From Candidatus Hydrogenedentota bacterium (lineage in GTDB: Bacteria; Hydrogenedentota; Hydrogenedentia; Hydrogenedentales; CAITNO01), in NCBI GenBank assembly GCA_029554925.1, contig JAKPUV010000196.1, forward strand, positions 1 through 14,376: 14,376 bases of DNA. The letters run 5' to 3'. Positions within the stretch are counted from its first letter, which is position 1. Every line of letters begins with the position of its first letter. The translations under genes were made by a program, and so were the position numbers. Shown one piece after another: positions 7,638-14,376 of this stretch. The notes below the pieces were generated by a model that did not search any database, was not told the origin of the DNA, and saw nothing but the letters and a program-made list of their open reading frames with translations.

Positions 7638-10132
7638 GGCAGCAGCCGCAGGGTATGCCGCCGTCCCGCCTCGACCTCCTCACGCGTGAAGCGGGCCCGG
7701 CGCGTCTCCCCCGCCATAAACAGCGGGGCCTGGTCGTCGTAGTGGGGGCTTTTCCAGTGGCCTGAGTTGCCCGTGGGCAGCACGAGACGCACGTCCGGAA
7801 CGCCCTCCCCGGAGAAATCCACCACGCGGCGGGTCGAGGGCCCCCCGATGACCTCGTGGTTGCCGCGCGTGCCCAGTCCGGCCATGTTGTTGATGGTGTG
7901 CCGCGCGCCGGAGGCGGGGAAGGGCCCGATGTTGAAGGGTGCCCCCAGCACGGGCAGATACCCGAAGGGATGACGGAAGGTCATGGTGTGGACGTCGCCC
8001 CACTTCCACTCTCGGGGGCTCGCGCCGAGCCGCCGCTCCAGGGCGGACACGGCGGCGCGGAAGGCCCGGTGCAGGATATCCCCCCGCGTCTCCACGGCGG
8101 CCGTCCCGCGATCGTCCCAGAAGGGGGAGTCCTCCCGGGCGATCAGATACCGCAGGAACATCCAGCACTCGGGCAGGGCGGCGTAGTAGTCCAGCGCCTT
8201 CTCGTCGCCAAGCTCGTCCACCAGCGCCTCCCGGACGATGTGCTCGCAGAGATAGGCGAAGACCGCCGCGCCCGGCGACGCGGCGTTGTGCCGCAGGTCC
8301 CACGCCTCCAGCAGTTCCAAGGCCTCGGCCTCCACCCGGCCCAGGGTGTCCCGGCGTGTGCGCAGCAGGGGCAGCACGGCGGCCAGCACCGGCGGCGCGG
8401 TGTAACTCCGGTCATCCATCTGCAGGGCGAGCGCGCCCTCCGCATCCCACTTCTCCCGTTTCTGGATCTCCTCCCGGATGAGGGCGGCGCGGTCGGGCGG
8501 CTCCCAGTTTCCCTGAAGGTGAGGCAGTGGACCGACGGGCTTCACGGTGCTCAGATTGTTCGCCGTGACGATGAATCCGCATGCGGGGTTCTTGAGCTGG
8601 GGGTTCTGCGCGAAAGGCAGAAAGCCCAGCGGGTCGTCGCGGCCCGAGGCCCCGTCGAGCAGGGACTTGTGGTTGACGTGCTCCGGCCGGACCACAATCT
8701 TGCCCGCAGCCCACCAGGCGATGTTGCCCTCCGCGTCGGCGCAGGAGACGTTCAGGCCGGGCGAGGTGACCAGGGCGACGCCCCGCTCGAACTCGTCCAG
8801 GGTTGTGGCGCGGTTCAGCGCGTGGAGCGCCTCCATGTCCGTGTAGGGCACCTGCTGCCAGACCCAGCTCATGCTGATGTCGGGGCCGGTGTACCCGTTC
8901 ACAAAGCGGAAGAAATCCGTGACCACCGGGCCGTGCGGTGTGACGCGCACATCAAAACGGACGTCGGGGCCAAAACGGACCTCGATGGTCTGCGGGACCG
9001 TTTTCGCCGCCGTCCATTCCCCTTTGTGCATGACGCGGCCCGGGTCCGCCGGGTCGAACTGCTCGCGGAAGAGGTCTATGTCGTCGTTGCAGAACATGGT
9101 GAGGCCCCAGGCGAGGCGGGGCGTGTGCGCGATCAGGGCCAGCGGGATCGGGGGCAGGTACAGCCCGTAGTTGTCCACGTCCCCAAAGGTGAGGTGCGCC
9201 TCGTACCAGATGCTGGGGTTCGTGAAGCCGATATGCGGGTCGTTGGCCAGCAGCGGTTTTCCCGTGGCCGTGCGCGACGGGCCGAGCACCCAGGAGTTGC
9301 TGCCCAGCGCGCCGCCCCACAGGGCGTTCACGGCGAGGAGCGCGTCCGCCAGCGCCCGGGCCGTGTCCTGCGACGCGGACCCGGTCCGCTCCCGCCCCGG
9401 CAGCGGCAGCGGGTGCTCCCGCACCCAGGCGGCGGCCTCCTCCGGCGTCTCCATGATCGTCTCCGGCGCCTCCTCCAGGGCGTAGCCCGGGAAGAGCAGG
9501 TCCACTGGCAGGTCCGGATGGCTTTCGCGCAGGATCGAGGAAAACACGTCCACGCGCAGGGCGTCCGCGAAGGTGATGGGGAGAATCGCCGCCACGGTCA
9601 GGCTGTCCGCGAGGGTGAACGGGCGCGGCGTGATGCCCAGCACGGCGAACTCGAAAGGCAGGGGGCCGTCGGCCTGGAAGGCGTTCACCCCGGCGCAGAA
9701 GGCGTCGGCCACCGCCGCGACCTCCGGGCTTTCCGCGTGGATGCGGCGGGCGGTCTCCTCCGCCCGGTCGCGCAGGAGGAACATGCGCGCCAGCCGGTCT
9801 ATCTTCACCAGCGGGGGCCCGAGCAGGGCCGCCAGCTCGCCCGAGGCCGCGCGGCGCATCAGCTCCATCTGGAAGAGGCGGTCCTGGGCCATGGCGTAGC
9901 CGAGGGCGAAATGGGCGTCGGCCTCGCTCTCCGCCCGGATGTGCGGCACCCCCCACTCGTCGCGGATGATCTCCACCGGCGCGGCCACCGCCGCGCGGAA
10001 CTCCCCGTCCATCGGGGGGATGTCCCGCTGCGCCGCGCGGTTCACCCACACCGCGGCCGCCCCGGCCAGCGCGGCCAGCAGCGCGGCCGCGCACACCGCA
10101 AACACAAGAAGCCGTCTTGCCCACCGTTTCAT
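7631..10132 (-). CDS. Penicillin acylase family (peptidase S45) Ntn hydrolase, exported
   Basis: N-terminal-nucleophile amidohydrolase of the penicillin G acylase/AHL acylase family, 833 residues, the usual size for a precursor. Residues 1-30 are a basic start followed by a long Ala/Leu helix, either a signal peptide or a membrane anchor, so it acts outside the cytoplasm. The alpha-chain motif IIRDEWGVPHIRAESEAD is at 55-72, followed by ALGYAMAQDRLFQME at 76-90. The self-cleavage site is Gly277-Ser278 in LGSNSW (Ser codon at 9299-9301), with a spacer before it. In the beta chain HTPRLAWGLT is at 336-345 and TANN at 523-526 matches the oxyanion-hole/catalytic Asn. AGAGAGGG lies about nine bases before the ATG. 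Longer in-frame upstream readings cross the divergent gene and are rejected. Substrate is unknown: beta-lactam side chains, N-acyl homoserine lactones, acylated peptides and cyclic lipopeptides all occur in the family. It ends 12 bases from murG, convergent. Confidence 0.93.
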   Translation of the reverse strand: MKRWARRLLVFAVCAAALLAALAGAAAVWVNRAAQRDIPPMDGEFRAAVAAPVEIIRDEWGVPHIRAESEADAHFALGYAMAQDRLFQMELMRRAASGELAALLGPPLVKIDRLARMFLLRDRAEETARRIHAESPEVAAVADAFCAGVNAFQADGPLPFEFAVLGITPRPFTLADSLTVAAILPITFADALRVDVFSSILRESHPDLPVDLLFPGYALEEAPETIMETPEEAAAWVREHPLPLPGRERTGSASQDTARALADALLAVNALWGGALGSNSWVLGPSRTATGKPLLANDPHIGFTNPSIWYEAHLTFGDVDNYGLYLPPIPLALIAHTPRLAWGLTMFCNDDIDLFREQFDPADPGRVMHKGEWTAAKTVPQTIEVRFGPDVRFDVRVTPHGPVVTDFFRFVNGYTGPDISMSWVWQQVPYTDMEALHALNRATTLDEFERGVALVTSPGLNVSCADAEGNIAWWAAGKIVVRPEHVNHKSLLDGASGRDDPLGFLPFAQNPQLKNPACGFIVTANNLSTVKPVGPLPHLQGNWEPPDRAALIREEIQKREKWDAEGALALQMDDRSYTAPPVLAAVLPLLRTRRDTLGRVEAEALELLEAWDLRHNAASPGAAVFAYLCEHIVREALVDELGDEKALDYYAALPECWMFLRYLIAREDSPFWDDRGTAAVETRGDILHRAFRAAVSALERRLGASPREWKWGDVHTMTFRHPFGYLPVLGAPFNIGPFPASGARHTINNMAGLGTRGNHEVIGGPSTRRVVDFSGEGVPDVRLVLPTGNSGHWKSPHYDDQAPLFMAGETRRARFTREEVEAGRRHTLRLLPE

Positions 10133-10151
10133 GGCACCGGACCCTCTCTGG

Positions 10152-10179
10152 CCTGCGGCATGGTACCCCATGCCGCAGG
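10152..10179. repeat. Perfect inverted repeat, 12-bp arms with 4-base loop
   Basis: CCTGCGGCATGG at 10152-10163 pairs exactly with CCATGCCGCAGG at 10168-10179 around TACC. It lies in the 151-base region between the divergent acylase and Tat-protein genes, about 20 bases upstream of the acylase ATG and just ahead of that gene's ribosome site. It could be an operator for a dimeric regulator or, if transcribed, a stable hairpin in the acylase leader. I found no second copy in this window. The repeat itself is directly visible; its function is unknown. Confidence 0.85.
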
Positions 10180-10215
10180 ACGGTTGCCATGAACGCGCGG
10201 CGTCCCCCCGCCAGG

Positions 10216-10245
10216 TTGACCTCCGCGCGGGGATTGCCGCACAAT
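10216..10245 (+). promoter_or_regulatory. Putative sigma70-type promoter for the Tat-exported protein gene
   Basis: TTGACC (10216-10221) and CACAAT (10240-10245) are separated by 18 bases. They match the -35 and -10 consensus at 5/6 and 4/6 positions. Transcription would begin near 10252, giving a leader of about 30 bases with AAGGAAAGG at 10267-10275, eight bases before the ATG at 10284. The region is otherwise very GC-rich, which makes the AT-containing boxes stand out. No convincing promoter was seen on the opposite strand for the acylase. Confidence 0.45.
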
Positions 10246-10283
10246 GGGGCCGGCCGGGCACGGCCCAAGGAAAGGCGCGCTGC

Positions 10284-11288
10284 ATGGAGTCATCACGTCG
10301 GGACTTTCTGAAAATCGCGGCGGCGGGTCCGGTGGCGGCGGCCGCGGGGGCGCGCGGCGACGAGGCGAAGGTGGACGGGATGTCGGGGGCGACCCAGAAG
10401 TACCGGGAGGCGGCGGGGCTGGACAAGCTGAAGGGGGAGCTGCCGAAGGGGAAGATCGGCTCCATGACCCTGAGCCGGATCATCATCGGGAACAACCTGA
10501 TCGGCGGGTGGGCGCATTCGCGCGACCTGATCTATGTGCCCGACCTGCTAAAGGCCTACCACACGGACCCGAAAGTGTTCGAGACCCTGCACCTGGCCGA
10601 GGCCGCGGGCATCGACACCATGTGCGTCATCAACGCGCAGGCGGACCTCTACCGGAAGTACCGCGAGAACGGCGGGAAAATCCAGACGATCTGCCAGACC
10701 TACCCGAAGCCGGACGATGTCACGGGGGACATTGACCTCGCCATAGACAACGGCTTCACCACCATGTACATCAACGGCGCGGTGGGCGACCGGCTGACCC
10801 GGACCCACCGGCTGGACGTGATCGCGGCGGCCATCGAGCACATCCGCAGACAGGGGTATCCCGCGGGGATCGGCGCGCACTCCGTGCAGGTGCCGATGGC
10901 CTGCGAGGCCGCCGGCATCGTGCCGGACTACTACGTCAAGACCTTCCACCACGAGAACTACTGGTCCGCCATTCCGCGCGAGAACCGGCGCGAGTTCACC
11001 GTGGACGGGCATCCCCAGCCGGGGCACAACGACTGGCACGACAACATGTTTGACCTCTTCCCCGACCAGACGGAGGAGGTCATGGGAAAGGTGAAGGCGC
11101 CGTGGATCGCCTTCAAGGTGCTGGCCGCCGGGGCGATCCACCCGCGGGACGGCTTCAATTTCGCCTTCCAGAACGGCGCGGACTTCCTGTGCGTCGGGAT
11201 CTTCGACTTCCAGATCGTGGAGGACGTGAACATCGCCATTGACGCGCTGGCCGCCAACAGGGAGCGTCAGCGCCCCTGGTACGGCTAG
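10284..11288 (+). CDS. Tat-exported TIM-barrel-like protein of unknown function
   Basis: A 334-residue protein that I do not recognise as a named enzyme. The N-terminus SRRDFLK (4-10), followed by an Ala/Gly-rich stretch to about 24, is a clear twin-arginine signal, so the protein is folded (and perhaps loaded with cofactor) before export. The rest looks like alternating strands and helices of a TIM barrel: SRIIIGNNLIGG (64-75), a helix and strand near 98-116, a GIGAHSV segment at 195-201, VKTFHHENYW at 218-227, WIAFKVLAAGAI at 274-285 and GADFLCVGIFDFQ at 298-310. The start and end of the barrel recall aldo/keto reductases, but their catalytic Tyr/Lys pattern is not evident to me. His199, His222, His223 and Glu224 are candidate metal or active-site residues. 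AAGGAAAGG upstream sets the start. Similar proteins annotated as hypothetical occur, as I recall, in Planctomycetes and related groups. Its TAG stop overlaps that of the next gene. Confidence 0.85.
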   Translation: MESSRRDFLKIAAAGPVAAAAGARGDEAKVDGMSGATQKYREAAGLDKLKGELPKGKIGSMTLSRIIIGNNLIGGWAHSRDLIYVPDLLKAYHTDPKVFETLHLAEAAGIDTMCVINAQADLYRKYRENGGKIQTICQTYPKPDDVTGDIDLAIDNGFTTMYINGAVGDRLTRTHRLDVIAAAIEHIRRQGYPAGIGAHSVQVPMACEAAGIVPDYYVKTFHHENYWSAIPRENRREFTVDGHPQPGHNDWHDNMFDLFPDQTEEVMGKVKAPWIAFKVLAAGAIHPRDGFNFAFQNGADFLCVGIFDFQIVEDVNIAIDALAANRERQRPWYG

Positions 11289-12937
11289 CGGCGGGCCGTC
11301 CCCCCCGCCGCGACGAGGGCATCGGCGATGATCTCCGCTTTCCAGCGGATGGCGTGCTGGTGCAGGTGGCACAGGTCCCGGAAAACACCGGTTCCGCCGG
11401 TGATGTGCTCGTGCACGGGAACCCACCGCCATCCCTCCGAATGGCAGAGGCTTTCAAGCCCCTCGTTAAGCAGGTCAACCGTCCTCCGCGCCGCCGCCCA
11501 GTTCATCCAGGTGTTCTGCCAGTGAGCCGCGGCGTCGTAGTCAAACCACACACGGTCGGCGGCGTCAAGAGCCGGACCGGGCGCCGCGGCGCCGCAGACC
11601 AGGATGGAGACCCCGTGCGAGGCGAGCACGCGGCCCAGGAGGCGCAGGTTTGCCACGGGCAGGCGCTCCACATCCATGCGCGCCGTTTCAGGGAGCACGA
11701 ACAGGGGCGCCGTCAGGCGCGCCAGCCGGGACCTCCGGAGAAGGGTGCGGAAGGCGTGCTTCTCCGTGGTTTCCCACAGAAGGGGAAGCAGCTGGAAGAC
11801 ATCGTTCACCCCCTCGTAAAGCACAACCACATCAGGGTCCAGGTGGAGAAACTCCGCCGCCTTGGAAAGCTGGAAGGCGGTGCAGGTGCCGGAAATGCCG
11901 CAGTTGAAGACCTCCACCTCCACCCCGGGCAGACGCTCCCTGAGAATCTGCTCCAGCAGCGCTGGATAGGTGGTTTGTCCGGTTTCGCCCTCCTCCGTCG
12001 TGGATCCTCCGACACAAAGGATGCGAAAGACGCCCTCCGGTTTCGGAACGGCGAAATCCCGGTCGCGGTAGCCGAAGTTGTTCGTGTCCAGCACCATGCC
12101 CCGCGAGGCGCCCCGGGAGCCGGTCAGATGCTTCTTGTACCGGAACCACGGGGTCTCCCAGGGGGTGTCTTCCGGAAGCGCGACATCCATGGGAAGCAGG
12201 GGCGCATAGACGTTCAGAAAGACAAACGCCGCGGCCGTTTTTTCGAACGCTGGAAGGGGCGCGGCGGCCACGTCGGGCGCCGGGAAGTCCGGCGGCGTCA
12301 GGCCGGCGGACGAAGAGTCCACGGGCTCCGCCGCCGCGCGCGCGGCGGCGGCAAGCTCCCGGAAATAGCCCGCCAGGTCCGCCGGGCGTCCGGGGAGCCA
12401 CGCCTCGTCGGAAGGGTGTCTCAGGGAGTGCCGGAGAAGGGTGGCCATCCAGTAGTCCCCGCTCACATGGAACACGTTCCCTTCGGCGTTCACCGAGACG
12501 GCGAGTTCGGCGTGGGTCCGGCAGAACTCGTCCCTCGTTTCATCGCCAAGTAGGGCGCCGTAAGCCTTTGCGCGCACCTTGCGCGCCTCCAGGCTCATGT
12601 CCGGGGGATAAGAGACCTCCCAGTGCTCCTGCGGGGGGGGCGGGGTCATCGTCCGGTCTGCGCGCAACTTCCCTGCGGCGTCCACCGTCAGCACATGGTT
12701 GGCGGGCACGAACGGCCGCCCCGCCCCGTTTTCGGGGGACGGCGGCGTGGGCGGCTCCGTTCCGTTCCGTTCCGCCTGAATCCAGGGACTGGCCTGCTGC
12801 CGGTGTTTCTCCAGCATGCCCGCCCCGAGTTCACCGAGGATAAGCGCCGCCGCGCACCACAGCAGGAAAACGCCCCCCCAGATCGTTGCCCGCCACAGCG
12901 TGCGCCATTTTCGTGGATGTTCGTCCCCGAGACTCAT
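11285..12937 (-). CDS. Membrane-anchored SGNH/GDSL-family hydrolase
   Basis: A 550-residue protein with a single N-terminal membrane helix at about 19-41 after a basic cytoplasmic start, so the body should face outward. Residues about 45-110 are Pro-rich and low-complexity. Residues 110-285 form a region I cannot assign. A typical SGNH esterase domain follows: NNFGYRDRDF (286-295), block I CVGGSTTEEG (308-317, nucleophile Ser312), block II FNCGISG (344-350), block III YEGVND (374-379, Asn378) and a C-terminal DLCH (521-524) supplying the Asp-His of the triad. The family removes acetyl or other acyl groups from polysaccharides, peptidoglycan or lipids; the substrate here cannot be read from sequence. 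The gene lies opposite the Tat-protein gene (4-base convergent overlap) and divergent from the radical SAM gene. The ATG lacks a properly spaced ribosome site; an in-frame GTG at 12955-12953 is an alternative start. Confidence 0.88.
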   Translation of the reverse strand: MSLGDEHPRKWRTLWRATIWGGVFLLWCAAALILGELGAGMLEKHRQQASPWIQAERNGTEPPTPPSPENGAGRPFVPANHVLTVDAAGKLRADRTMTPPPPQEHWEVSYPPDMSLEARKVRAKAYGALLGDETRDEFCRTHAELAVSVNAEGNVFHVSGDYWMATLLRHSLRHPSDEAWLPGRPADLAGYFRELAAAARAAAEPVDSSSAGLTPPDFPAPDVAAAPLPAFEKTAAAFVFLNVYAPLLPMDVALPEDTPWETPWFRYKKHLTGSRGASRGMVLDTNNFGYRDRDFAVPKPEGVFRILCVGGSTTEEGETGQTTYPALLEQILRERLPGVEVEVFNCGISGTCTAFQLSKAAEFLHLDPDVVVLYEGVNDVFQLLPLLWETTEKHAFRTLLRRSRLARLTAPLFVLPETARMDVERLPVANLRLLGRVLASHGVSILVCGAAAPGPALDAADRVWFDYDAAAHWQNTWMNWAAARRTVDLLNEGLESLCHSEGWRWVPVHEHITGGTGVFRDLCHLHQHAIRWKAEIIADALVAAGGTARR

Positions 12938-12943
12938 GGCGGC

Positions 12944-12952
12944 ATGATAGCA
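12944..12952 (-). promoter_or_regulatory. Extended -10 promoter element of the SGNH hydrolase gene
   Basis: Read on the minus strand this is TGCTATCAT, an extended -10 (TGn plus TATCAT, 5/6 to consensus). Only six bases separate it from the ATG at 12937, so initiation at the usual distance would fall on the A of the start codon and give a leaderless mRNA. No good -35 is seen, as is common for extended -10 promoters. Confidence 0.4.
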
Positions 12953-12980
12953 CACTCCCTTTTTCCTTCCCGGACGGCGC

Positions 12981-12991
12981 GGAACGGTTCC
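12981..12991. repeat. Short palindrome in the divergent promoter region
   Basis: GGAACGGTTCC has 5-bp arms around a single central base. It covers the place where the -35 box of the radical SAM promoter would be and lies between the two divergent -10 elements, a plausible operator position. Five-bp arms are common by chance in such GC-rich DNA, so this is only a candidate. Confidence 0.2.
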
Positions 12992-13003
12992 CGGCGGGTT
13001 CTC

Positions 13004-13012
13004 TGGTATCAT
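13004..13012 (+). promoter_or_regulatory. Extended -10 promoter element of the radical SAM gene
   Basis: TGGTATCAT has the TGn extension and a 5/6 -10 hexamer, the same hexamer as its divergent partner on the other strand. Initiation near 13019 would give a leader of about 45 bases carrying AGAGGA at 13049-13054, nine bases before the TTG start. The -35 region is poor. Confidence 0.42.
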
Positions 13013-13063
13013 GTTTCCGGCCAGCCACGCCCGCTCCGGGGCCAACCCAGAGGATCCCCCCCA

Positions 13064-14376
13064 TTGACGACGCTTCGCGACATATTGCTGTCTGAAATCC
13101 TGCCCTCGGTGGAGAAGCCCTCGCGGTATCTCGGGAACGAGCTGCACTCGGTCCACAAGGACCCCGCGTCGGTGAAGCTCCGCATCGCGCTGTTTTTTCC
13201 CGACGTCTATGAGCTTGGGCTGGGCAATCTGGGGCTCCACCTCCTCTACCACCTGCTGAACGGCATGGAAGACGTGTGGGCGGAGCGCGCCTACACGCCC
13301 GCGCCGGACCTGGAGGCCGTCCTCCGGAAACGCGGCCTGCCGCTGTTCCTGCACGAGTCGAAGGAGCCGCTGGGCACCGCCGACGCCGTGGGCTTCAGCC
13401 TCCAGTCCGAGCTTACCTGGGTGAATGTCCTGAACGCCATGGACCTCGCCGGGTTTCCCGTGCGGTCGGCGGAGCGCGCGGACGACGCGCCGCTCTTCTT
13501 CGCGGGCGGCCCCACGGCCACCAATCCGGAGCCGCTGTCGCCTTTCCTCGACTTCTTTGTGATGGGTGACGGCGAGGAGGCGGTGGTGGAGATTGCGCGC
13601 GCCCTGATGCCCCTGCGCGCCGCGCCGCGCCGCCGGCGGCTGGAGGCGGTGGCGGAAATTCCCGGCGTGTATGTCCCCGCGCTGCACCCCGTGGAGATGG
13701 TGGACGGGCAGCCCTTCGCCGACGCCCGCGTGAAGATCACGCGGCGCGTGGTGGGCGACCTGGGCCGCGCCCCCGTGCCGGAGCACTACATCGTCCCCTA
13801 CACCCAGCTCGTCCACGACGGCCTCGCGCTGGAGGTGCTGCGCGGCTGCACGCAGGGGTGCCGGTTCTGCCACGCGGGCATGACCACCCGCCCCGTGCGC
13901 GAGCGCGCCCCGGAGGAGGTCGCCGAGCGGATCGGCGGGCTTCTCGACGCCACGGGCCTCGAGTCGGCCACGCTGGTCTCCCTGTCCACCTGCGACCATT
14001 CGCGGGTGCGCGAGCTGGTCGGCGGCGCGATGCGCGCCGCGCGCGGGCGCAATGCCTCCGTGTCCCTGCCGTCGCTGCGGCTGGACAGCTTCGCCGTCGG
14101 GCTGGCGGATTTCGTGTCCGGCGTGCGGCGCAGCGGCCTCACTTTCGCCCCCGAGGCGGCCACGGACCGCCTGCGCGCCGTGATCAACAAGAACATCCCC
14201 GACGCCGCGCTGCTGGCCATGGCGGAGGAGGTCTTCCAGCGCGGCTGGGAGCATGTGAAGCTGTACTTCATGATCGGCCTGCCCACGGAGACGGAGGAGG
14301 ACGTGCTGGCCATCGCGGACCTGTGCGCGCGCATGCTCGCCGCGGGCCGCCGCTTCCGCCGCGACGGCATGCTGCG
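13064..14376 (+). CDS. B12-binding-type radical SAM protein (TIGR03960-like), partial 3' end
   Basis: The first 437 codons of a radical SAM protein that runs off the right edge. The N-terminal part, with KPSRYLGNEL at about 20-29 and RIALFFPDVYELGLGNLGLH at about 43-62, resembles a cobalamin-binding-like domain. It lacks an obvious DxHxxG cobalamin motif. The radical SAM core follows with the cluster motif CTQGCRFC (Cys262, Cys266, Cys269), then SLSTCDHSRV, TFAPEAATDRLRAVINK and KLYFMIGLPTETEEDV. These phrases are characteristic of the TIGR03960 family, whose substrate is not known. Members are often followed by a DUF2344 protein or RNase G, which would lie beyond the window. The likely start is TTG at 13064, with AGAGGA at 13049-13054; a second in-frame TTG at 13085 would drop seven residues. 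There is no ATG near the conserved N-terminus. Confidence 0.92.
   Translation, partial: MTTLRDILLSEILPSVEKPSRYLGNELHSVHKDPASVKLRIALFFPDVYELGLGNLGLHLLYHLLNGMEDVWAERAYTPAPDLEAVLRKRGLPLFLHESKEPLGTADAVGFSLQSELTWVNVLNAMDLAGFPVRSAERADDAPLFFAGGPTATNPEPLSPFLDFFVMGDGEEAVVEIARALMPLRAAPRRRRLEAVAEIPGVYVPALHPVEMVDGQPFADARVKITRRVVGDLGRAPVPEHYIVPYTQLVHDGLALEVLRGCTQGCRFCHAGMTTRPVRERAPEEVAERIGGLLDATGLESATLVSLSTCDHSRVRELVGGAMRAARGRNASVSLPSLRLDSFAVGLADFVSGVRRSGLTFAPEAATDRLRAVINKNIPDAALLAMAEEVFQRGWEHVKLYFMIGLPTETEEDVLAIADLCARMLAAGRRFRRDGML

Noticed and set aside
9939..10283. Upstream in-frame starts for the Tat-protein gene within the acylase
   Set aside because: The twin-arginine signal must be N-terminal, and ATG 10284 has AAGGAAAGG at good spacing.
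10133..10495. Extension of the acylase upstream to about 10495, adding 121 residues
   Set aside because: It would overlap the Tat-protein gene. The family motif and the export signal begin at the ATG at 10132, which has a ribosome site.
11580..11600. GC-rich palindrome GGCGCCGCGGCGCC in the SGNH gene
   Set aside because: It falls on a run of alanine codons, so it follows from coding bias and gives no evidence of a regulatory role.
1..14376. CRISPR array, tRNA, rRNA, insertion sequence, phage or toxin-antitoxin module
   Set aside because: No direct-repeat array, tRNA-like or rRNA-like segment, transposase or small paired ORFs with plausible spacing were seen. Nearly all bases lie in the ten described genes.

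Overview
The window is a high-GC bacterial chromosomal segment with almost no non-coding DNA; no gap between genes exceeds about 150 bases. Its left half is the middle of a division and cell wall (dcw) cluster in the classical order murE, murF, mraY, murD, ftsW, murG, all on the + strand, with overlaps or gaps of 33 bases or less. These genes carry UDP-MurNAc from the meso-diaminopimelate addition step through pentapeptide completion, lipid I formation and lipid II formation, plus the SEDS glycan polymerase of division. murE is cut by the left edge and lacks its N-terminal third.

The dcw run stops abruptly at murG. The usual next genes (murC, murB, ddl, ftsQ, ftsA, ftsZ) are not in the window. 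Instead there is a convergent penicillin-acylase-type Ntn hydrolase (- strand). Next come a divergently transcribed, Tat-exported TIM-barrel-like protein of unknown function (+), a convergent membrane-anchored SGNH/GDSL hydrolase (-), and a divergent B12-binding-type radical SAM protein (+) that runs off the right edge. The strands alternate, so each of these four genes is probably its own transcription unit. Two divergent intergenic regions (10133-10283 and 12938-13063) hold the likely control sites: a perfect 12-bp-arm hairpin with a sigma70-like promoter in the first, and two back-to-back extended -10 elements in the second.

Organism: the MurE motif DNPR points to meso-DAP peptidoglycan. 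Four features recall the PVC/FCB part of the bacterial tree or deep lineages near it, such as Hydrogenedentota-like bacteria: high GC, a MraY with a greatly enlarged loop between TM4 and TM5 (a place where Bacteroidetes MraY is also longer), a Tat protein family of unknown function and the SGNH protein. The phylum assignment is an inference of low confidence.

I found no obvious new multi-gene system, mobile element, CRISPR array or RNA gene. The observations most worth following are the roughly 128-residue extracytoplasmic insertion in MraY, the uncharacterised Tat-exported protein, the perfect hairpin in the acylase leader, and the promoter arrangement that would make the SGNH hydrolase mRNA leaderless.
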